From Lachnospira hominis (ex Liu et al. 2021) (GTDB lineage: Bacteria > Bacillota > Clostridia > Lachnospirales > Lachnospiraceae): a stretch of 64,000 nucleotides of DNA. The stretch lies in the NCBI RefSeq assembly GCF_014287955.1, contig NZ_JACOPD010000004.1, forward strand, positions 186,001 to 250,000, written 5' to 3'. Positions 25,880 to 33,545 of the stretch are shown in pieces. The position numbers and the translations under genes were made by a program. Numbering within the stretch: position 1 is the stretch's first letter; each line of letters begins with the position of its first letter. The notes under the pieces are model-generated. The model made no database searches, was not told the origin of the DNA, and saw nothing but the letters and a program-made list of their open reading frames with translations.

Positions 25880-27373
25880 ATGAAATATTTTTTAAGAAAA
25901 ATTGTATCAGTCAGTCTTGCATCACTTATAGTAATAGGAAGTGCATGTGCATTTCTTCCGTCATATGCACATGCGGCCACTTCTTCTGATACAATCACGC
26001 TGCGTGTCTGCAACTGGGAAGAGTATATTGATGAAGGTGACTGGGATGAGACAATAGACCTTGAAAGCGGCGATATAAAGGGCGAGAATTCAATGGTTGC
26101 TGATTTTGAGGACTGGTATTACAAAACATATGGTAAAAAAGTAAAAGTTGAATACAGCTGTCTGGGGACAAATGAGGAACTTTATAATATGCTTACGCTT
26201 GGCGATGAATATGACCTTGTGTGTCCGTCTGAATATATGATAATGAAACTTATGTCAGAAGACAGGCTTGAGCCATTTTCAAATGATTTTTATGATAAAA
26301 ATATCAAAGAAAATTATTACAGCCGCGGAGTATCGCCGTTTATTAAAAATATGTTTGACAGTAATGAAATAAATGGTGAGGCGTGGAGCAGATATGCTGC
26401 GGGATATATGTGGGGAATCACAGGAATTATATATAATCCGGATGCAGTCTCAAAGGAAGAGGCATCGACCTGGACTATTATAAATAACAGCAGGTTTAAA
26501 CGTCAGATTACTATAAAAGATAACGTAAGGGATTCAATTTTTGCAGCGATAGGTGCTATAAAGTCTGACAAACTTACATCAAAATCATTTCTGGCTTCAA
26601 AGGATTATAAAGAAAAACTTGCACAGGAGATGAATGATACTTCAGATGATACAATAAAAGAAGTACAGGAGTATCTGCAGGAAGTTAAAGATAATGCATA
26701 CTCATTTGAGACAGATAGTGCAAAGGCAGATATGATTACCGGAAAAGTTGTTGCAGGTTATCAGTGGTCGGGTGATGCCGTGTATACAATGGATCAGGCT
26801 GATAAAGATGATTTTACACTTAATTTTGCAGTGCCAAAGGAAAGTACCAATATTTATTTTGATGGATGGGTAATGCTGAAATCAGGAATTGGCGGAAATG
26901 ATGAGAAAAAGCAGGCAGCACAGAGCTTTATTAATTTCCTCTCAATGCCGGAAAATGCTGTCAGAAACATGTATTACATCGGTTATACTTCTGTTATATC
27001 AGGAGGGAACAGTGATGTGGTTTTTGATTATTTAAGGTGGAATTACGAGGCTGATGACGATGAAGCAGATACTGTAGAATATCCGCTTGGCTATTTCTTT
27101 TCAGGTGATTCAGATGATGAAAAATATATACTTACAATTCCAAGAGACCAGATGGATAGACAGATTCTTGCCCAGTATCCAAGTGAGGATGTCATGGAAA
27201 GAAGTGCTGTAATGCAATATTTTGATAATGATAAAAATGCAAAAATTAATCAGATGTGGATTAATGTAAGATGTTACAATATTGCAAATGTTCCGCCATG
27301 GGTATGGATAATGGTAGATGTGGTCATAATAATATTGGCCGCTGCATATATTTATAACAGGACAAAAAAATAG
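25880..27373 (+). CDS. potD: Polyamine-binding protein, membrane-anchored by a C-terminal helix
   Basis: About 497 residues (typical PotD ~350). The N terminus is a signal peptide with a likely cut after 'SYAHA', not a good lipobox. The body has PotD marks: 'LRVCNWEEYIDEGDW', 'YDLVCPSEYMIMKLM', 'YMWGITGIIYN', 'GYQWSGDAVYTM' and 'FDGWVMLKSG'. The extreme C terminus 'PPWVWIMVDVVIIILAAAYIY' plus 'NRTKK' is a membrane helix with a basic stop, so the protein is probably tethered by its tail. Start at 25880 follows AAGGAGG; the frame is open 21 codons upstream inside potC. Terminator at 27397 closes the operon. Confidence 0.88.
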   Translation: MKYFLRKIVSVSLASLIVIGSACAFLPSYAHAATSSDTITLRVCNWEEYIDEGDWDETIDLESGDIKGENSMVADFEDWYYKTYGKKVKVEYSCLGTNEELYNMLTLGDEYDLVCPSEYMIMKLMSEDRLEPFSNDFYDKNIKENYYSRGVSPFIKNMFDSNEINGEAWSRYAAGYMWGITGIIYNPDAVSKEEASTWTIINNSRFKRQITIKDNVRDSIFAAIGAIKSDKLTSKSFLASKDYKEKLAQEMNDTSDDTIKEVQEYLQEVKDNAYSFETDSAKADMITGKVVAGYQWSGDAVYTMDQADKDDFTLNFAVPKESTNIYFDGWVMLKSGIGGNDEKKQAAQSFINFLSMPENAVRNMYYIGYTSVISGGNSDVVFDYLRWNYEADDDEADTVEYPLGYFFSGDSDDEKYILTIPRDQMDRQILAQYPSEDVMERSAVMQYFDNDKNAKINQMWINVRCYNIANVPPWVWIMVDVVIIILAAAYIYNRTKK

Positions 27374-27396
27374 ATTGTTAAAAAACAGACAATGTT

Positions 27397-27434
27397 CAGG
27401 CAGTGCATAAATTTTAGGCACTGCCTGTTTTTTG
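27397..27434 (+). terminator. Rho-independent terminator of the pot operon
   Basis: CAGGCAGTGC and GCACTGCCTG form a 10-bp perfect stem over an 11-base loop, followed by TTTTTT. Confidence 0.9.
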
Positions 27435-27497
27435 CCTGTTTAATAAAATCATTAAACGGGTTATATTATAGAAAACAACTCAGAAAGGATGATTTGT

Positions 27498-29474
27498 ATG
27501 GGTAAAAAATCAACAAAATTAGGCGTGGCATCTTTGATAGTAGCAGGAGCAGGAATTGCAGCAGTTGCAGCAAAGAGCAAAAAAACTGAGGAGAAAAAAA
27601 GAGTAAAAGAAATTCAGAAAGAAGAACATGATACATTCAGGAACACAGAGCGTGGCAAATATACAAAGAACAGTAAAGGTATTTACTATTCAAACGGTAA
27701 TTATGAAGCATTTGCAAGACCTGAAAAACCTGAAGGTGTTGATAACAAGAGTGCATATCTTGTAGGAAGTGGACTTGCTTCACTTGCAGCTGCATGTTTT
27801 CTTGTAAGAGATGGACAGATGAAGGGCGAAAATATTCATATTCTTGAAGCTATGGATATCGCCGGTGGTGCGTGCGACGGAATTAATGACCCAACAAGAG
27901 GTTATGTAATGCGTGGCGGACGTGAGATGGAAAACCACTTTGAATGTCTCTGGGATTTGTTCAGAAGTATTCCTTCAATTGAAATACCGGGAGCATCTGT
28001 ACTTGATGAATATTACTGGCTTAACAAGCATGATCCTAACTATTCACTCTGCCGTGCAACTGTAAACAGAGGCGAAGATGCCCATACTGACGGCAAGTTC
28101 AATCTTAGCCAGAAGGGCTGTATGGAGATAATGAAACTTTTCTTCACAAAAGATGAAGATTTGTATGATAAGAAAATAGAAGATTTCTTTGATGAAGAAG
28201 TTTTTGATTCTGATTTCTGGCTTTACTGGAGAACAATGTTTGCATTTGAAAACTGGCACAGTGCACTTGAAATGAAGCTTTATATCCAGAGATTCATTCA
28301 TCATATCGGTGGACTTCCTGACTTTTCTGCTTTGAAGTTTACAAAATACAACCAGTATGAATCACTTATTCTTCCTATGCAGAAATATCTTGAGGCAGCA
28401 GGTGTCAAATTCCAGTTCAATACAAGAGTTGATAATGTTGAATTTGAATTTAAAGATGGCAAAAAGATTGCTAAAAAGATTGTTTGCACTGTAGATGGTA
28501 AAGAAAAATCAATAGATTTAACGGAAAATGACCTTGTGTTTGTAACAAACGGAAGCTGTACAGAAGGTACAATTTACGGTGACCACACACATGCACCTGT
28601 TGGCGATGCAGAAGTAAGGACAAGCGGATGCTGGAGTCTCTGGAAAAATATTGCAAAACAGGACAAATCATTTGGACATCCGGAAAAATTCTGCAGTGAT
28701 ATTGAAAAGACAAACTGGGAGTCAGCAACAGTTACAACTAGCGATGAAAAGATTATTTCTTATATCAAAAATATATGTAAGAGAGACCCAAGAACAGGAA
28801 AAGTTGTTACAGGCGGTATCGTAAGCTGTAAAGATTCAAGATGGCTTTTGAGCTGGACTATTAACAGACAGGGACAGTTTAAGGAGCAGAAGAAAGATGA
28901 AGTCTGCGTATGGGTATACAGTCTCTTTACAGATGTAGCAGGTGATTATATCAAGAAGCCTATGAAAGAATGTACAGGTGAAGAAATCACAGCTGAATGG
29001 CTGTATCATCTCGGCGTTCCTGTAGATGAGATAGACGAGCTTGCAAAGAATCATTGCAATACAACACCTACAATGATGCCATTTATCACAGCATTCTTCA
29101 TGCCAAGAAGAAAGGGAGACAGACCTGACGTAATTCCGGATGGCTGTGTAAACTTTGCATTTTTAGGACAGTTTGCCGAAACACCTAGAGATACAATATT
29201 TACAACAGAATATTCAGTAAGAACAGCTATGGAAGCTGTATATGGACTTCTTGGTGTAGACAGAGGTGTTCCGGAAGTCTGGGGCAGTGTATATGATGTA
29301 AGAGATCTTCTTGATTCATCGGTAAAACTTATGGATGGCAAATCACCTCTTGAAATTGAACTTCCCGGACCACTTAACGCATTAAAGAAGCCACTTCTTA
29401 AAATGATTAAGGGTACAGTCATTGAAAAGGTATTAAAAGACCACAATGTAATTAAAGATTATATGAAATATTAA
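27498..29474 (+). CDS. ohyA: Oleate hydratase (myosin-cross-reactive antigen family)
   Basis: About 658 residues. '[20 protein letters not shown]', the FAD loop '[19 protein letters not shown]', '[16 protein letters not shown]' and '[19 protein letters not shown]' are diagnostic for the fatty-acid hydratase family (water addition to cis-9 double bonds, FAD-bound). Ordinary family members begin right at the [10 protein letters not shown] motif; here about 60 residues precede it, including '[19 protein letters not shown]', a helix able to enter the membrane, and a Lys/Glu-rich linker. In gut bacteria the enzyme detoxifies unsaturated fatty acids. Start at 27498 is chosen because AAAGGA lies just upstream; an in-frame ATG at 27489 overlaps that site. 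Confidence 0.93.
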   Translation: MGKKSTKLGVASLIVAGAGIAAVAAKSKKTEEKKRVKEIQKEEHDTFRNTERGKYTKNSKGIYYSNGNYEAFARPEKPEGVDNKSAYLVGSGLASLAAACFLVRDGQMKGENIHILEAMDIAGGACDGINDPTRGYVMRGGREMENHFECLWDLFRSIPSIEIPGASVLDEYYWLNKHDPNYSLCRATVNRGEDAHTDGKFNLSQKGCMEIMKLFFTKDEDLYDKKIEDFFDEEVFDSDFWLYWRTMFAFENWHSALEMKLYIQRFIHHIGGLPDFSALKFTKYNQYESLILPMQKYLEAAGVKFQFNTRVDNVEFEFKDGKKIAKKIVCTVDGKEKSIDLTENDLVFVTNGSCTEGTIYGDHTHAPVGDAEVRTSGCWSLWKNIAKQDKSFGHPEKFCSDIEKTNWESATVTTSDEKIISYIKNICKRDPRTGKVVTGGIVSCKDSRWLLSWTINRQGQFKEQKKDEVCVWVYSLFTDVAGDYIKKPMKECTGEEITAEWLYHLGVPVDEIDELAKNHCNTTPTMMPFITAFFMPRRKGDRPDVIPDGCVNFAFLGQFAETPRDTIFTTEYSVRTAMEAVYGLLGVDRGVPEVWGSVYDVRDLLDSSVKLMDGKSPLEIELPGPLNALKKPLLKMIKGTVIEKVLKDHNVIKDYMKY

Positions 29475-29484
29475 TGTATTTGAT

Positions 29485-29512
29485 ATAATGTATCTGCGAT
29501 AATGTATCTGCG
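29485..29512 (+). repeat. Two tandem copies of a 14-base unit
   Basis: ATAATGTATCTGCG occurs twice head to tail just after the ohyA stop codon, followed by a partial third copy start (ATACAATA). Too few copies to be more than a local duplication. Confidence 0.6.
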
Positions 29513-29588
29513 ATACAATAAAAAATGGTAAAGTCAGGATATTTATCACTGATGGGGTTAGCAGAATAGAATAGATATGGTATTTTGT

Positions 29589-29660
29589 AAAAACAGATGG
29601 AATGTATGTTTGACACAATTATAAATGTGCACAAATAAACATACGGACCATCTGTTTTTA
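29589..29660. terminator. Long bidirectional hairpin/terminator downstream of ohyA
   Basis: AAAACAGATGG pairs with CCATCTGTTTT and, inside that, GTATGTTT pairs with AAACATAC, giving a two-part stem around a ~25-base loop with A and T tracts on the outside. The 292-base gap between ohyA and the Nudix gene otherwise shows only the tandem duplication at 29485 and AT-rich leader. Confidence 0.65.
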
Positions 29661-29765
29661 TATTATTATTTATGGTATTATAAAAAATAATAGCTTTTAT
29701 ATTACAATGAAATAATTGATACTTTTACAAATTTAAGCATAGAAAGAAGATGCGAGGGAGATTTT

Positions 29766-30239
29766 GTGCTAATGAAAATGACAACGCTTTGTTATATAGA
29801 AAATAATGACTGTTATCTTATGCTTCACAGAACAAAGAAGAAAAAAGATGTCAATAAAGACAAATGGATTGGCGTAGGCGGCCATGCCGAAGGCAATGAG
29901 ACACCGCAGGAGTGCCTGCTTCGTGAAGTAAAAGAGGAGACTGGGCTTTTGCTTACATCATACAAGTTCCGCGGACTTATCACATTTATAAGTGATGAAT
30001 ATGAGGCTGAGATGATGTGTCTTTTTACAGCTGACGGATATACAGGAGAACTTATTACGTGTGATGAGGGCGAGCTTGAGTGGGTAAAAAAGTCTGACGT
30101 GCCACAGCTTCCGACATGGGAAGGAGATGCACAGTTCTTAAAGCTTCTCCTTGAAGATGAAAAGCGTTTTTTTGCGATGAAGCTAAGATATGAGGGTGAG
30201 AGGCTTGTTGAAAAAAGCGTTGAGTTTTGCGGGGCATGA
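29766..30239 (+). CDS. Nudix hydrolase, MutT/8-oxo-dGTP diphosphatase-like
   Basis: 157 residues with a complete Nudix box ('GGHAEGNETPQECLL' then 'REVKEETGL', matching G-x5-E-x7-REU-x-EE-x-G) near residue 40. The surrounding pattern ('CYLMLHRTKKKKDVNKDKWIG', 'ELEWVKKSDVPQLPTWEGD') is that of the MutT/YtkD-like group that clears oxidised nucleotides or similar dinucleoside substrates. GTG 29766 lies 9 bases after GAGGGAG; an ATG at 29772 is the alternative start. The gene ends in TGATG, touching possible starts of the unknown gene that follows. Confidence 0.85.
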   Translation: MLMKMTTLCYIENNDCYLMLHRTKKKKDVNKDKWIGVGGHAEGNETPQECLLREVKEETGLLLTSYKFRGLITFISDEYEAEMMCLFTADGYTGELITCDEGELEWVKKSDVPQLPTWEGDAQFLKLLLEDEKRFFAMKLRYEGERLVEKSVEFCGA

Positions 30240-30277
30240 TGTTATCGTTAGAATTAGAATTTGCTGAGGTGACTACA

Positions 30278-30925
30278 TTGGTGGAAAAAATGAAAAAGTA
30301 CTATAAGTTATATAGTTTAATGGAAAATAAACTATTTAGTAAATTTGGTGATAGAAAATATATTGAGTTAAATAAAGAATATTATGCACAAGACCCACAC
30401 TATAAACTTTGTTTTGCCGATATAAATCATATACTGGATTATATAGATGAGCATGGAGTAGTTGTTTGTGATGTTAAACCTGTGGGTAAGGTTATAGACA
30501 GTATACTTCCTTCAAAAGTAGAATCGGAATGTGAGTGTATAATTCCTAGTAATCCTAGATCCATTTATTCGCCTGAATTCATACAAGAACTAATTAACTA
30601 TGGAAATAATGATGCTTGGTCATATGTCTCAGATGAGTCATATGTAATAGGAACAATAGAGCACTCTAAAGGAGAAATGTGTTATGACGTAAATCTGAGT
30701 TATGAATTAAGTAAAGCATTACATCTATTATTATTAGACATTTATGATAATGACATGTTAAATAAATGGTTTGAGTATAGAAGAGCAAGATTTAATTACA
30801 ATAATATCTTAAAAAAGATAAAAAGTGATCGAATTAGTCGGAGGATAGTAATTGATGCATGGAATGTGTATGCTCCGTGTAAAAAAAGTAAATTATTGAA
30901 AATGATAAGCTTTTTTTCTTGTTAA
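30278..30925 (+). CDS. Uncharacterised AT-rich gene
   Basis: About 215 residues, no family recognised and no membrane segment or signal peptide. It is rich in Tyr, Asp, Ile and Lys, with 'ELSKALHLLLLDIYDNDMLNKW' and 'YRRARFNYNNIL' in the C-terminal third, suggesting an all-helical end. Codon use is more AT-rich than neighbouring genes. Start choice is uncertain: a very good GAGGTGA lies 8 bases before TTG 30278 (next codon GTG 30281, ATG at 30290), while ATG 30239 overlaps the Nudix stop. It borders a toxin cassette and a restriction remnant, so an accessory or defence origin is possible, but no function is claimed. Confidence 0.55.
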   Translation: MVEKMKKYYKLYSLMENKLFSKFGDRKYIELNKEYYAQDPHYKLCFADINHILDYIDEHGVVVCDVKPVGKVIDSILPSKVESECECIIPSNPRSIYSPEFIQELINYGNNDAWSYVSDESYVIGTIEHSKGEMCYDVNLSYELSKALHLLLLDIYDNDMLNKWFEYRRARFNYNNILKKIKSDRISRRIVIDAWNVYAPCKKSKLLKMISFFSC

Positions 30926-31033
30926 TATATTTAGTAGAATCATTTTTCATCAATATCATTTGGCAGAACAGATGGACGATGAATCGTCTATGTGACAAAG
31001 TTGAGAAATAATAGTTATAGAATAAAAACATGA

Positions 31034-31062
31034 TTGACATATAAAAACAGCGGTGATAATAT
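31034..31062 (+). promoter_or_regulatory. Promoter of the antisense RNA in the toxin cassette
   Basis: Perfect TTGACA at 31034-31039 and TAATAT at 31057-31062, 17-base spacer (a TATAAT at 31060 overlaps with longer spacing). The expected start near 31069 is just before the left arm of the inverted repeat. Confidence 0.6.
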
Positions 31063-31068
31063 AATTAC

Positions 31069-31160
31069 GTAAAGGGCGTTGCCGATATACGGTTAGTCCT
31101 CAGATTAGTTATTGTTGAATAACCGCTCTGTCTTGCAGGACGTTGGAGCGGTTATTTTTG
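31069..31160 (+). ncRNA. Predicted ~92-nt antitoxin-type antisense RNA
   Basis: Bounded by a strong promoter (31034-31062) and a rho-independent terminator (stem 31118-31128/31146-31156, then TTT). No coding potential. Its last ~60 bases are fully complementary to the end of the toxin message, including the toxin stop codon, and its 5' region (31095-31101, AGTCCTC) is complementary to the toxin ribosome-binding site. Convergent transcription with a shared 3' hairpin is the layout of type I antitoxin RNAs such as RatA, SR4 and par RNA II. Existence is predicted from signals only. Confidence 0.55.
31118..31160 (+). terminator. Terminator of the antisense RNA, overlapping the toxin stop
   Basis: AATAACCGCTC pairs with GAGCGGTTATT (11 bp, perfect) across a 17-base loop, with TTT and then GTG after it on the plus strand. 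On the minus strand the same stem has no T tract, so the toxin message may read further left. Confidence 0.8.
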
Positions 31161-31253
31161 TGTCTTGGAATCATGGGAACCAAATGAATAACCAAGACTA
31201 AAGAAAGCCACACAGAGGCTTATAATGCCAATAAAGTTATCAATGGTTAGCAT
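31152..31253 (-). CDS. Small hydrophobic toxin-like peptide (putative holin-like, type I TA)
   Basis: 33 codons, too short for routine ORF calling. The peptide has a membrane helix (residues ~4-24, 'IDNFIGIISLCVAFFSLGYS') followed by a polar, charged tail ending 'HDSKTQK', the layout of type I toxins (Fst, TxpA, BsrG, putative holin-like toxins). AAAGGAGGA lies 8 bases before the ATG. It is driven by TTGACA-17-TATACT on the minus strand (31378-31406) with an AGGTTC/GAACCT hairpin at the message 5' end. The ribosome site includes GAGGACT, complementary to AGTCCTC in its own leader and in the antisense RNA. Toxicity is inferred from structure only. Confidence 0.65.
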   Translation of the reverse strand: MLTIDNFIGIISLCVAFFSLGYSFGSHDSKTQK

Positions 31254-31377
31254 GAGCAAGTCCTCCTTTCATAAAATTTCCAAAAGGATATCTATGTAAA
31301 CAGAGGTCACAGTCCTCTGGAATGAGGACTAACCGCACACCGATAGGCAACGCCTTAGGTTCAAAGAACCTATAGTT

Positions 31378-31406
31378 AGTATAGTAAAAATATATAGAAA
31401 TGTCAA
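31378..31406 (-). promoter_or_regulatory. Promoter of the toxin message
   Basis: On the minus strand TTGACA (31406-31401) and TATACT (31383-31378) are 17 bases apart, an almost perfect vegetative promoter. The predicted start near 31371 leaves a ~118-base leader with several hairpins before the toxin ATG. Confidence 0.65.
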
Positions 31407-31477
31407 GTGAAAGAAATATAAGAAATGTTTTAGTATAAAAATTTAAAGAACTATGTATGATTTGAGGAAATGATTAT

Positions 31478-31632
31478 ATGAATATAATTTATGTAGAAGA
31501 TTGTTGTGAAATACTTGATTCTAAGAGAGATCCTATTACGGCATCCGAGAGGAAAAAATTCTCAGTCGCATAAATCAAATTAAAAATATTAAAAAGGCAA
31601 CTACAAGAATACAACAAATATGGAGGCATTAA
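31478..31632 (+). pseudogene. Remnant of a type I restriction specificity subunit (hsdS)
   Basis: An ATG at 31478 opens a 31-codon frame whose 'CEILDSKRDPITASER' is the typical opening of an HsdS target-recognition domain. It stops at 31571-31573. A different frame then runs as 'EEKILSRINQIKNIKKATT' to a stop at 31632, resembling the coiled end of such proteins. The pattern fits a large internal deletion with frame loss. The two following genes often accompany type I restriction loci. Confidence 0.5.
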
Positions 31633-31633
31633 A

Positions 31634-31846
31634 ATGTTTATAAAAGAAGATAATACATACAACGATATAAGAGAAAAATCATTGCTGCAGTGGCTTAATG
31701 AGATGGAAAAACATGAAGATGTTGCAGTAAGAGGTGGAGTTAAGCTTGCCAAAGAATATATACAACATCTAAAAGATGAGAATAAAAGGCTTGATTCAGA
31801 AAATAAGTTGAAAAATGAATATTTGAAGAAAGTTGTGAAGAAGTAA
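31634..31846 (+). CDS. Small helical protein next to type I restriction remnant
   Basis: 70 residues, no known function. 'LLQWLNEMEKHEDVAVRGGVKLA' is followed by a long charged helix with heptad-like spacing ('YIQHLKDENKRLDSENKLK') that should form a coiled coil. TGGAGG lies 8 bases before the ATG. It directly abuts the metallopeptidase gene (stop TAA then TTG start) and seems to be its partner. In my recollection small proteins of this kind sit between hsdS and the metallopeptidase in clostridial type I loci; this is from memory, not a search. Confidence 0.7.
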   Translation: MFIKEDNTYNDIREKSLLQWLNEMEKHEDVAVRGGVKLAKEYIQHLKDENKRLDSENKLKNEYLKKVVKK

Positions 31847-32374
31847 TTGGACATACAGGTTATTAAATCAAAACGTAAAACAATAGGATTGGAAGTCCAT
31901 ACTGATGGCAGAGTTATATTGAGAGCACCGATGAGGATAACCAATCGTGAACTGAATAAATTTATAGATAATCATATGTCATGGATTGAAAGTAAGCTGA
32001 GTCTGATAGAAAAGAAAAATGCTGATAAAATCAGCGTTGCACCACCTAAAGAAACTATTTCAAAAAAAGAACTTAATGCAATTAAAGAAAAGTTCACAAC
32101 AAGGGTACAATATTATTGCAATATTATGGGAGTCAGTGTCAACAGAATATCAATAAAAGATCAGAAGACACGCTGGGGAAGTTGTAGTTCAAAAGGAAAT
32201 GTGAATTTTAATTATAAGCTGTATTACATGCCTCAGGAGCTTATGGACTATGTAATAGTACATGAACTTTCTCATAGAAAATATATGAATCATTCAGATT
32301 TGTTCTGGAATGAGGTCGGAAAATATTGTCCCGAGTACAGAATGTATAGAAAAGAACTGATGAAATATTTGTAA
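31847..32374 (+). CDS. YgjP/DUF45-type zinc metallopeptidase (M48-like)
   Basis: 175 residues beginning at TTG immediately after the previous stop. The N-terminal region 'KRKTIGLEVHTDGRVILRAP' is the usual beta start of the YgjP (WLM/DUF45) family; the zinc site is 'VIVHELSHRKYMNHSDLFW' with HExxH in the form HELSH and a third ligand in NHSxxFW; 'DQKTRWGSCSSKGNVNFNY' is a further family signature. These peptidases are frequently encoded inside type I restriction loci, and this one follows an hsdS remnant, so it probably outlived the system. The substrate is unknown. Confidence 0.85.
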   Translation: MDIQVIKSKRKTIGLEVHTDGRVILRAPMRITNRELNKFIDNHMSWIESKLSLIEKKNADKISVAPPKETISKKELNAIKEKFTTRVQYYCNIMGVSVNRISIKDQKTRWGSCSSKGNVNFNYKLYYMPQELMDYVIVHELSHRKYMNHSDLFWNEVGKYCPEYRMYRKELMKYL

Positions 32375-32451
32375 ACTTTATCATTTTACGATAAAATTAT
32401 ATATAGAATATGTTGGAAAAGCATAAAATACGAAAGGCAGCATTGCTTGTT

Positions 32452-33471
32452 ATGAAAAAAATATTACTTTTAACGACTGGAGGTACAATAGCATCATCCG
32501 ATACAGGTTCAGGACTTATGCCGGTTGCAGGTGCTGACAGACTTTTAAACTATGTGCCGGATATCAATAAAATATGTAATTTGTATACAATGTCAGTTAT
32601 GAATATCGACAGTACAAACATGACACCAGAACTTATAATGAAGCTTGCACAGGCAGTAAGTGACAATTACGATAAATATGATGGTTTTGTAATAACGCAT
32701 GGCACAGATACGATGGCATACAGTGCAGCAGCTTTAAGCTATATGCTTCAAAATCTTGGTAAGCCGGTTGTTTTTACTGGTTCACAGCTTCCAATCGAAG
32801 CAGAAGGAACGGACGCAATAAACAATCTTTCTGACGCAATATATTTTGCATGTGAAAATATCTGCGGAGTTTATGTTGTATTTAATGGGATTGCGATAAT
32901 TGGAACACATGCAATGAAGATAAAGACAAGAAGTTTCGATGCATTTGAAAGTGTCAATTGTCCTGATATTGCAACGATAAAAAAGGATATTATAGAATAT
33001 ACTGCAAAGGGAAAAAGTATAGCGAAAAAAGAAGCTGCACAAAATCTATATGGCAGTAAAGGATTCATTGCGAAGATTAACCTTTGTACGGATGTTATGC
33101 CATTGAAAATGTATCCAGGAATTGATGGGAGAGTATTTGATTTTATTAAAAATAATTATCGCGGAGTTGTAATCGAAAGTTTTGGAATTGGCGGAGTTCC
33201 TGATAATTATAATGATATATCAACAAAGTTGCGTGAACTGACAGAAGCAGGAACTGCGGTTGCAATCACAACGCAGTGTATGTATGAGGGAATAGATCTT
33301 TCAGTCTATGAAGTCGGACAAACACTTGCTAAACAGGGGATAATAAACTGTGCCGATATGACATTTGAAGCATCAGTTATGAAATTAATGTGGGCTCTGG
33401 CTGAATTTGATAATATAAAAGATATAAAAGCGTTTATGGAAAAACCATATTTTTATGATAAAAGTTATTAA
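32452..33471 (+). CDS. ansA: L-asparaginase, cytoplasmic type I
   Basis: About 339 residues, no signal peptide. The two catalytic threonine motifs are clear: 'LLTTGGTIASSDTG' at the start and 'FVITHGTDTMAYSAAALSYML' near residue 80. 'PVVFTGSQLP' and the C-terminal 'TQCMYEGIDLSVYEVG' also fit AnsA. It hydrolyses asparagine to aspartate and ammonia. The frame is open from 32410, but family proteins begin at 'MKKILLLTTGG'; AAAGG lies about 14 bases before this ATG, and a TTG at 32443 is a possible earlier start with better spacing. The gene stands alone. Confidence 0.9.
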   Translation: MKKILLLTTGGTIASSDTGSGLMPVAGADRLLNYVPDINKICNLYTMSVMNIDSTNMTPELIMKLAQAVSDNYDKYDGFVITHGTDTMAYSAAALSYMLQNLGKPVVFTGSQLPIEAEGTDAINNLSDAIYFACENICGVYVVFNGIAIIGTHAMKIKTRSFDAFESVNCPDIATIKKDIIEYTAKGKSIAKKEAAQNLYGSKGFIAKINLCTDVMPLKMYPGIDGRVFDFIKNNYRGVVIESFGIGGVPDNYNDISTKLRELTEAGTAVAITTQCMYEGIDLSVYEVGQTLAKQGIINCADMTFEASVMKLMWALAEFDNIKDIKAFMEKPYFYDKSY

Positions 33472-33545
33472 ATAAAAGCTGGATTATTTTATAAAAATAA
33501 AAAATATAATGTATATAGTGCATTATGCACAGAAATGGAGGACAT

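Larger units (their letters stand above)
31075..31354. repeat. Inverted repeat bounding the toxin cassette
   Basis: GGCGTTGCC (31075-31083) and GGTTAGTCCTCA (31091-31102) on the left are inverted on the right as TGAGGACTAACC (31323-31334) and GGCAACGCC (31346-31354); only the 7/11-base spacers differ. Both predicted RNAs therefore begin with nearly the same sequence, and a full-length toxin message could pair its two ends. Confidence 0.8.

Noticed and set aside
31075..31354. Inverted repeat as ends of an insertion sequence or MITE
   Set aside because: No transposase, no target-site duplication recognised at the outer ends, and the arms lie within predicted transcripts; an RNA role explains them better, although past mobility cannot be excluded.
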